Source of the DNA: an uncultured Desulfobacterium sp.
GTDB taxonomy: Bacteria; Desulfobacterota; Desulfobacteria; Desulfobacterales; Desulfobacteraceae
Reading direction: 5' to 3'
DNA: 20,211 nt
Assembly: GCA_937124525.1 (NCBI GenBank)
Contig: CAKZLA010000008.1
Coordinates: forward strand, 1 to 20,211
Below are positions 14,608 through 20,211 of this stretch, piece by piece; positions within the stretch are counted from its first letter, which is position 1, and each line of letters begins with the position of its first letter. The notes beneath the pieces were generated by a model, which ran no database searches, had not been told where the DNA came from, and was given only the letters and a program-made list of their open reading frames with translations. Both the position numbers and the translations under genes were made by a program.

Positions 14608-16758
14608 TTAAGTTGTTTTAATCTCCGGTTTTTTGAGAATAATTCTGGCATCCACCACATCCAATCCATTTTCGTAGAGAATCACGGGATTAAGATCCAT
14701 TTCCTCTATTTCAGGGTAGGCTTCAATGAGCTCGGAACACATGAAAATTAATTTTTTCAACGATTTTTTATCATACCCCCTCTGGCCCCGGGCACCGTCC
14801 AGAAGAACAGAAGATCTTGTGTCCTCTATCATTTTTTTACATGAGGTGGGGGAAACGGGCAGCACCCAGAAGGTGACATCCTTCATGATTTCAACCATAA
14901 TCCCCCCAAGCCCGTACATGATCACCGGCCCGAACTGCTCATCAATTTTGGTACCAATGATGATCTCAAGTCCTTTCTGGGCCATGGGGGTTACAAGGAC
15001 CCCTCGGATATCTGCACCAGGGCGATATTGTTCTGCATTTTTAATGATTTCCTGGAATGCGTTCTTTACTTCGTTTTCTGACTTCAAGTTTAATTTTACG
15101 CCGCAGGCATCACTTTTGTGAAGGATATCCGGTGAAACGATTTTAAGCACCACCTTGCCGGGGATTTTGTTGGCAATTTGCCAGGCGTCGGTTTCATTTT
15201 TCGCCACATGGCCCACGGAGGTGGGGGCACCATGGAGTTTGATCAATCTTTTTGCTTCGTTTTCCAGGAGGACATGGCGGTTTTCCCCCAGGGCCTTTGC
15301 AATTATTTGCTGTCCGGTTTTTTTGGCCCGGGCATGCCAGTTAAAGACAAAACTGGTGACCGCATGGTAGGATTTTAAATAATTACCATATTTGCACAGG
15401 CTGGACACACATTTGCACGAGACATCCAAAGAATCGTGAACCGGGATATTATAATGTCGCAAAAGATCCAGGGCATGGGAATCATAGGCACTGTATAAAG
15501 AGTGAACAATGATGGGCTTTTTCTTTTTTTTCACCATGTTTCCCAATTGATGGGCTGCGGCCTCTTCTCCAATGGCAAGGCTCTGTTCAAACCGGATACC
15601 ATAACCGCCAAAAAGTCCCACAATGAGAAGACCGCCCACATTGGGATCATTTAAAATAATGCGGGCGCAATCTGCAAAGAGGCTGGGATCTGAATCGGTG
15701 CCGCCTGCAACATCCACGGGATTCACCACCGAGGCGGCCTCGGGTAGAATGGCCCGCAGTTTGTTCCGGGTCTGGTCCGTTAATTCCGGCAGATCAATGC
15801 CATAATCTGATAACAGGTCAGCCCCGATGGTGGCATGGCCCCCGCCATCGGCCAGGATGGCGATGGAGTTGTTTTTTATGGCCGGTTGGCTGGCCAGGGT
15901 ATTTGCCACGGGAAACAGTTCGTCTGAATTTTCAATGACAATGATACCGGCCCGTTCATAGGCCGGTTTTGCCACCTCATTCATTCCAGCCAGGGACCCG
16001 GTGTGGGATCCGGCTGATTTTTTGCCAGTGTCGGATCGACCGCTTTTCAACAAAATAATGGGTTTATGAATGCTTGTTTTGTAGGCTTCCTGGAGAAATT
16101 TTCGTCCTTCACTCATGCCCTCAACATACATGAGAACGGCTTTGGTGTTTGGATCATTTCTAAAGAATTCAAGGTATTCATGGAATTTTATATCGGACTC
16201 ATTGCCCACCCCCACATAGTAGGTAAATCCCTCATGTTTTCTCACGGTGGCTTCGGTGATAAGGGTCAGGGCCATATTACCACTTTGGCACACCAGGGCG
16301 ATTTTTCCGCTGGGAACATTGGGGATTCCCGCAAGGTTCATGTGGGTTTTAAGGTTTATAATTCCCGAGGTATTGGGGCCGATCAATCGAACACCGGCTT
16401 CCCTGGCCGTGTGCACCATCAGTTCTTCCAGGGCCTTTCCTTTATTACCAAGTTCCCTGAACCCCCCTGCGATGATAACGGCCCCTGCCACTTTTTTTTC
16501 TCCACACTGCCTTAGAATATCTGGAATGGTGTGGGCAGGGGTGGTGATAAGGGCAAGATCAACGGGTACGTCAATCTGTGTGATATCTTTGTAACACCGA
16601 AGGCCTGCAATTATATCTTCTTTGGGATTAATGGGATAGATTTCGCCTTCAAACCCTTCTTTCTGGAGGGTTTTAATGGCTTGAAAGCCTCGTTTGGTCT
16701 TGTTCTTTGAGGCACCGACAATGGCAACGGATCTGGCATTGAGTACGTTATCAAGCAT
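14608..16758 (-). CDS. ADP-forming acyl-CoA synthetase (acetate-CoA ligase type), fused alpha-beta
   Basis: The product, 716 residues, belongs to the NDP-forming acyl-CoA synthetases, which interconvert acyl-CoA plus ADP and phosphate with acid, CoA and ATP. The N-terminal CoA-binding Rossmann domain opens with SVAIVGASKNKTKRG. A succinyl-CoA ligase-like region follows, with the phospho-histidine His252 in SAGSHTGSLAG and IGPNTSGIIN earlier. The last ~220 residues are the ATP-grasp part (VLLENEAKRLIKLHGAP, VVLKIVSPDILHKSDACGVK, EEMDLNPVILYENG). Alpha and beta parts are fused and no acetyltransferase (GNAT) domain is attached, so it is not a Pat-type protein acetylase. AAGGAA precedes the ATG. 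The gene lies 26 bases after the hydratase gene and probably shares its transcript. The acid used is unknown; acetate, propionate or a branched or aromatic acid are all possible. Confidence 0.9.
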   Translation of the reverse strand: MLDNVLNARSVAIVGASKNKTKRGFQAIKTLQKEGFEGEIYPINPKEDIIAGLRCYKDITQIDVPVDLALITTPAHTIPDILRQCGEKKVAGAVIIAGGFRELGNKGKALEELMVHTAREAGVRLIGPNTSGIINLKTHMNLAGIPNVPSGKIALVCQSGNMALTLITEATVRKHEGFTYYVGVGNESDIKFHEYLEFFRNDPNTKAVLMYVEGMSEGRKFLQEAYKTSIHKPIILLKSGRSDTGKKSAGSHTGSLAGMNEVAKPAYERAGIIVIENSDELFPVANTLASQPAIKNNSIAILADGGGHATIGADLLSDYGIDLPELTDQTRNKLRAILPEAASVVNPVDVAGGTDSDPSLFADCARIILNDPNVGGLLIVGLFGGYGIRFEQSLAIGEEAAAHQLGNMVKKKKKPIIVHSLYSAYDSHALDLLRHYNIPVHDSLDVSCKCVSSLCKYGNYLKSYHAVTSFVFNWHARAKKTGQQIIAKALGENRHVLLENEAKRLIKLHGAPTSVGHVAKNETDAWQIANKIPGKVVLKIVSPDILHKSDACGVKLNLKSENEVKNAFQEIIKNAEQYRPGADIRGVLVTPMAQKGLEIIIGTKIDEQFGPVIMYGLGGIMVEIMKDVTFWVLPVSPTSCKKMIEDTRSSVLLDGARGQRGYDKKSLKKLIFMCSELIEAYPEIEEMDLNPVILYENGLDVVDARIILKKPEIKTT

Positions 16759-16784
16759 GTTGAAATTTCCTTAATTAAGAATGT

Positions 16785-17552
16785 TTACTCTTTTTTTCGT
16801 TGCTCGAAATCCGCCAACGACAGCTCTCTTTCTTTGGTGGAAACACAAGCCAGGCAGGCCTCCACCTCGTAGTCCATGAGGGCTTCAAGGCTGGTTTCTC
16901 CCTGGGCCATGAGAAAGCCTTTTTTGATGAGTTTCAAGGAAAAGGCAGAATTGGCCACAATTTTTTCGGCCATTTTAAAGGCTTCATCCATTAAATTTTC
17001 AAGATCAACGGCCTGGTTGACAAGACCGATTCTGGCGGCTTCTTCACCGGTGATGTTTTCAGCGGTGAACAGAAGCTCCCGGGCCTTTCCCGGTCCCACC
17101 AGATCCTGAACCAGACGAAAGGCACCCCCGGTCACCGAAGAGGTTACCCTTGCCTCGGGTGATCCAATGAGGGCGCCTCTGGCTGCAATGCGGATATCGC
17201 AGGCCAGGGCAAGTTCGTACCCCGAACCCAATGCATACCCGTTAATGGCGGCAATGGTGGGCTTTTCAAACCGGATGATTTTCCGGGAGGCCTCCTGGAG
17301 GGATTCCAGGTAGATCCTGTAATCTTCAATGCTTCTGTCCCGGGAATCCTTAAGATCCGCCCCGGTGGAAAAGGCCCGGCCCTCCCCGGTAAGGATCAGA
17401 GCCTTGACCTCTTTATCCTGTTGCACCACTTCAAGCACATCCAGCATTTCCAGCCAGAGTTGACGATTCATGGCATTGAGCACCCGGGGCCTGTTGAGTT
17501 TTATGACACCGATGTTTTCTTTTTTCTCATAAATAATACATTGATGATTCAT
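16785..17552 (-). CDS. Enoyl-CoA hydratase/isomerase (crotonase family)
   Basis: The product, 255 residues, is a crotonase-fold enzyme acting on acyl-CoA thioesters. The oxyanion-hole segments are visible as GRAFSTGADLKD and INGYALGSGYELALACDIR. Both glutamates that catalyse hydration in classical crotonase appear to be kept, one in GYELA and one in GSPEARV, so hydratase activity is plausible, although isomerase or hydrolase members cannot be excluded. I chose ATG 17552, which begins just before the conserved IGVIKLNRP strand and follows AAGG; a start 12 codons upstream would add an unusual basic leader. It sits 41 bases after the REC-HK-REC kinase gene and 26 before the acyl-CoA synthetase gene, suggesting one operon linking signalling to acyl-CoA metabolism. 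Confidence 0.9.
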   Translation of the reverse strand: MNHQCIIYEKKENIGVIKLNRPRVLNAMNRQLWLEMLDVLEVVQQDKEVKALILTGEGRAFSTGADLKDSRDRSIEDYRIYLESLQEASRKIIRFEKPTIAAINGYALGSGYELALACDIRIAARGALIGSPEARVTSSVTGGAFRLVQDLVGPGKARELLFTAENITGEEAARIGLVNQAVDLENLMDEAFKMAEKIVANSAFSLKLIKKGFLMAQGETSLEALMDYEVEACLACVSTKERELSLADFEQRKKE

Positions 17553-17593
17553 GGGGGTACCTTTTTTTAAAAGCGTTTTTGTAGGCAATCGCC

Positions 17594-19255
17594 TTATGTC
17601 TGGTCCAGCAATTTTCGGAGGGTCGTGGCCAGAATTTCCATCCTCACAGGTTTCATTAACAGTGTTTTTATTCCCAGGGCCCTTGCCTTTTCTTTGGTCA
17701 TGGATTCGCTGAATCCCGTGTTGAGGATAACGGGGAGATTCCCCTGGATATTCATCAACTCCGTGGCCAGTACATCGCCGGTCATGTCGGGCATGGTCAG
17801 ATCTGTGATCACCAGATCAAAGGTGTCGGGATGCGCTGAGAACTGTTTTAAGGCATCAAGCGGGGATGTGCAGGCGGTTACGCGATATCCCAGATGTTCA
17901 AGTATCTGTTTTTCCACATTGAGGGTACTCTTCTGATCATCCACAACCAGAATACGTTCGTTCCCCCGTTGCAGGGTGCCTTTTTTTTTTGTGGAATTTG
18001 TCTGTTGATTTTTTATGATGGGCAGATAAACCTTAAATTCTGCGCCCTGACCGGGCTGACTTACCACCGCTATCTGGCCACCGTGGCTTTGAACTATGCC
18101 ATTCACAATGGACAGCCCCAGGCCAGTGCCCCACTCCTTTTTTTTGGTGGTAAAATAGGGATCAAAAATGCGTTCCCGTATGTTTTTGTCCATGCCGGGG
18201 CCGGAGTCTTTCACCGTCAAGCAAACATAAGGTCCCGGCGTCATGGACAGGGCATTTAAGTCAAGGGGTGTCGGCTCAATGGGCTTCAATGTGACGGAGA
18301 GTTCACCGCCGGTTTCTGCCATGGCCTGGAAGGCATTGGTAATGAGGTTCATGGTAATTTGGTGCACTTGGGTGGGATCGGCCATGATCATACCACAACC
18401 TGTATCAATATCCTGGTATATCTTGATGGTGGATGGCAGGGAGGAGTACATCAGGTTCAGCACTTCCTTGATGATGAGGTGGGGCCTCAGGGGGCGGGTG
18501 ACCTGCTCCTGCTGGCGGCTGACGGTGAGGATCTGCTGGACCAGATCCCGGGCCCGTTCAGCTCCGGCCATGATCTGATTCAGCCCACGGCGCAGATCTC
18601 CCTTAAGGGGAGTATCTTCCAGCAGTAGTTGCGTATAGCCAAAAATAGGAAAAAGAATATTATTAAAGTCATGGGCGATGCCCCCTGCCAGGGTCCCAAT
18701 GGCCTCCATTTTCTGGGATTGGCGAAGCTGGGATTCAAGGGCCTTGTTTTTTTCCTTTTCTTGTTGATGCTCATCAATTTCTTTGCGAAGTTGTTGATTG
18801 CTCTGGATCAGTTCGGCGGTTCGTTCCTGGATGATCTCCTCCAGATCTTCTTTCTGGCGGCGCAGGTTGTCCTCTGCCGCCTTTACTCGCAAGGCAGTTT
18901 TTACCTGGGCCGTGAGCACATATTCATCAATGGGTTTAGCCAGATAGGCATCTGCCCCGGTGTCAAGTCCCCTGGCCAGATCCTTTGAGTCCGTGTGGAT
19001 GGCTGAAATCATGATGATGGGAATGTGGTTTGTCCGCTCATTGTTTTTTAACTGCCTGCACACCTCATATCCGTCCATGCCCGGCATTTTTATGTCTAAC
19101 AAAATGGTGTCAGGTAACTGTGTCTCCGCCTCAAAAATGCCTGTTGGGCCTGAATTGGCAGTGATTACCTCACAGTCGGGAAGCATCATCTTTAACAACG
19201 CGGAAATGGTGATGAGGTTATCTATTTTATCATCAATGGCTAATATCTTGGACAT
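17594..19255 (-). CDS. Soluble hybrid histidine kinase, REC-HisKA-HATPase-REC
   Basis: From ATG 19255 (AGGG eight bases before it) the product has 553 residues; an in-frame extension to 19411 runs through repeat DNA and is not credible. An N-terminal receiver (Asp54 in [11 protein letters not shown], Lys107) is followed by a coiled coil (about 123-185). The HisKA motif [11 protein letters not shown] has His195, and the ATPase boxes are Asn307, DSGPGM at 350-355 and GTGLGL. A C-terminal receiver carries Asp485 in [12 protein letters not shown] and Lys535. No transmembrane helix is present, so it works in the cytoplasm and probably takes its signal as phosphate on the first receiver from an upstream kinase. 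Its kinase and second receiver resemble those of the membrane hybrid kinase at 8969-10768. It is first of a likely operon with the hydratase and synthetase genes, with no DNA-binding output in view. Confidence 0.92.
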   Translation of the reverse strand: MSKILAIDDKIDNLITISALLKMMLPDCEVITANSGPTGIFEAETQLPDTILLDIKMPGMDGYEVCRQLKNNERTNHIPIIMISAIHTDSKDLARGLDTGADAYLAKPIDEYVLTAQVKTALRVKAAEDNLRRQKEDLEEIIQERTAELIQSNQQLRKEIDEHQQEKEKNKALESQLRQSQKMEAIGTLAGGIAHDFNNILFPIFGYTQLLLEDTPLKGDLRRGLNQIMAGAERARDLVQQILTVSRQQEQVTRPLRPHLIIKEVLNLMYSSLPSTIKIYQDIDTGCGMIMADPTQVHQITMNLITNAFQAMAETGGELSVTLKPIEPTPLDLNALSMTPGPYVCLTVKDSGPGMDKNIRERIFDPYFTTKKKEWGTGLGLSIVNGIVQSHGGQIAVVSQPGQGAEFKVYLPIIKNQQTNSTKKKGTLQRGNERILVVDDQKSTLNVEKQILEHLGYRVTACTSPLDALKQFSAHPDTFDLVITDLTMPDMTGDVLATELMNIQGNLPVILNTGFSESMTKEKARALGIKTLLMKPVRMEILATTLRKLLDQT

Positions 19256-19329
19256 GGCCTGTTCCCTATTCTTTTTTACAAGAAAATACATCATTAAAGT
19301 ACCGATAACAGATCCCCCGCGGACCCATC

Positions 19330-19384
19330 CTCCGTCGGGGCGGTATCGTACCATTTTTAATCTTTGTTGTGTCGTTGAACGACA
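19330..19384. repeat. Diverged repeat unit (copy D) next to copy E
   Basis: CTCCGTC (19330-19336) and then CTTTGTTGTG (19362-19371) occur in the same order as in copy E. A hairpin TGTCG-TTGAA-CGACA (19370-19384) stands where copies A and E have TGGCAG...CTGCCA. Its TTGTG motif is 76 bases before that of copy E, close to the 79-base step between A and B. The stem sequence differs completely from the other copies yet still pairs, which suggests the hairpin shape matters. A GC-rich inverted repeat CCCCG...CGGGG (19315-19319, 19336-19340) overlaps its left end. Confidence 0.45.
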
Positions 19385-19392
19385 TGCCCGTT

Positions 19393-19421
19393 CATATGAA
19401 ACTCCGTCCAATAGGCTGTAA
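19393..19421 (-). promoter_or_regulatory. Promoter-like boxes in repeat copy E
   Basis: On the - strand TTACAG (19421-19416), a 17-bp spacer and CATATG (19398-19393) occupy the same positions as in copies A and B, reading toward the REC-HK-REC kinase gene. The -10-like box is weak. Confidence 0.25.
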
Positions 19422-19464
19422 TAATAATAGTTTCAACGTTTGTTGTGGCAGGTGCTTACTGCCA
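19394..19464. repeat. 71-bp intergenic repeat, copy E
   Basis: This copy is the same length as copy A and matches it at 57 of 71 positions, although it lies 5.2 kb away. The last 23 bases, from the GTTGTGG motif through the hairpin TGGCAG-GTGCTTA-CTGCCA (19446-19464), are identical. AGTTTC is at 19429-19434. In the weaker hairpin the fifth pair is G-C in A and A-T here, a compensatory change at aligned positions. It fills the gap between the multi-receiver gene and the REC-HK-REC kinase gene. Confidence 0.8.
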
Positions 19465-19503
19465 AGTATGTTTATACGACAAAGCATGTGCTGGGTGCCG
19501 GGA

Positions 19504-20211
19504 CTATTTTTCCAGCCATTTGTCAATCAGTATCATAATTTTTTCTGGATCAATGGGTTTGGACAGGTAATCGTCACACCCGGCCTGGATGATTTTTTCC
19601 CTGTCACCCTTCATGGCGTGGGCTGTCAGGGCAATGACGGGGATATGGGCCGCTTCCTGCTCTTCTTTGATTCCTTTAACCACGGAAAAACCGTCCATTT
19701 CCGGCAGTGACATATCCAGAAGAATGAGGTCTGGTTTGGTTGTCAAGGCCATTTGCAATCCTTTTTTCCCGTCAATGGCCTCCAACAGAGTGTACTTGTT
19801 CTGTAAAATAGCTTTGAGCGTAATCATATTATCTGGATTATCTTCAACAATGAGCACGGTTGATTTCCCGAATGTATTTTCTTTGCGGGGGATCGGTTCA
19901 GCCCCATTGTGTTGCGGTTCATATTCATGGGGTTTTAATTCAGGGTGCCGGGGGGCCAGTTCCGGCGGTGAGGGCCGGATATGGGGTTTATTGGTTTGAT
20001 TTTCCATGACCGGCGATTTCCCCAGCATTGTCTGAATTTTGGAGAGCAGACCCTGTGGATCAATATCTCCTTTTTGAACCAGTTGCTGGACATTATTGGC
20101 ACTCAAGTGGCTGAGATCTTCAGGGGTTAAATCCCTTGCGGTGAGTATTAAAACAGGGGTCTTAGCGTTGGCCTGGGTGCCACGCATTTTCTCAAGCACC
20201 TGGAATCCATC
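19504..20211 (-). CDS. Multi-receiver signalling protein, C-terminal part (partial)
   Basis: The frame is open to the right edge, so the 5' end lies outside the window. The visible ~235 residues start inside one receiver domain (DGFQVLEKMR, then VLILTARDLTPEDL and LVQKGD). After a proline-rich linker of about 45 residues comes a complete second receiver (VLIVEDNPDN, phosphoacceptor aspartate in LILLDMSLPEMDGF, lysine in YLSKPID), ending at WLEK. The first receiver's style, with T-x-x-DLTPEDL and QKGD, is usual in the C-terminal part of large hybrid kinases in Desulfobacterota. This may therefore be the end of such a kinase rather than a stand-alone regulator. It precedes the REC-HK-REC kinase gene on the same strand, separated by ~250 bases of repeat DNA, and could feed phosphate to it. 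Confidence 0.85.
   Translation of the reverse strand, partial: DGFQVLEKMRGTQANAKTPVLILTARDLTPEDLSHLSANNVQQLVQKGDIDPQGLLSKIQTMLGKSPVMENQTNKPHIRPSPPELAPRHPELKPHEYEPQHNGAEPIPRKENTFGKSTVLIVEDNPDNMITLKAILQNKYTLLEAIDGKKGLQMALTTKPDLILLDMSLPEMDGFSVVKGIKEEQEAAHIPVIALTAHAMKGDREKIIQAGCDDYLSKPIDPEKIMILIDKWLEK

Noticed and set aside
14509..14751. Small + strand gene of 80 codons
   Set aside because: Half of it is antisense to the acyl-CoA synthetase gene; no recognisable domain or start signal.
19256..19411. N-terminal extension of the REC-HK-REC kinase
   Set aside because: The added residues are basic and unlike a receiver domain, they run through repeat DNA, and ATG 19255 has a good ribosome-binding site right before the conserved receiver start.

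Overview
The window looks like a chromosomal segment of a Desulfobacteraceae-type sulfate reducer (Desulfobacterota). The evidence is indirect: histidine kinases with the [11 protein letters not shown] phosphoacceptor motif, a chemoreceptor with an almost absent HAMP domain, a fused TAXI-type TRAP permease, an ADP-forming acyl-CoA synthetase, and mid-range GC apart from the strongly AT-rich left end. No marker gene fixes the species.

Layout. (i) 1-2246: an AT-rich remnant of a restriction-modification locus, with the tail of one gene coupled to a DNA methyltransferase gene. The methyltransferase is cut off and runs out of frame into the 3' part of a chemoreceptor gene, so both are broken at one junction near 996-1010. 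(ii) 2298-2442: a 129-bp MITE-like element with 14-bp perfect terminal inverted repeats and an 8-bp target duplication. (iii) 2535-7764, + strand: housekeeping genes for a TatD-family hydrolase, an NlpC/P60 lipoprotein, leucyl aminopeptidase PepA, a small metallophosphoesterase and the double-ATPase ModF. (iv) 7858-10768, + strand: an ABC_sub_bind-family periplasmic protein whose stop overlaps the start of a membrane hybrid histidine kinase, a likely ligand-sensing pair. (v) 20211-10795, all - strand: the end of a multi-receiver signalling protein, a soluble REC-HK-REC kinase, an enoyl-CoA hydratase-like protein, an ADP-forming acyl-CoA synthetase, a TAXI solute-binding protein and the fused TRAP permease DctQM. 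Together these could sense, import, activate and begin to degrade an organic acid; the substrate cannot be read from sequence.

The most unusual signal is a family of ~71-bp non-coding repeats in the two larger intergenic gaps of the - strand block: two tandem copies upstream of the TAXI gene (14153-14223 and 14232-14301), one upstream of the REC-HK-REC kinase (19394-19464), and a diverged neighbour of the last. All share an AGTTTC box, a TTGTGG motif running into a hairpin, and an ATAT/CCGT box. Read on the - strand, each carries a promoter-like pair of boxes 17 bp apart. They could be a shared promoter/operator module for the cluster or a structured RNA family. I do not recognise them as a described element.
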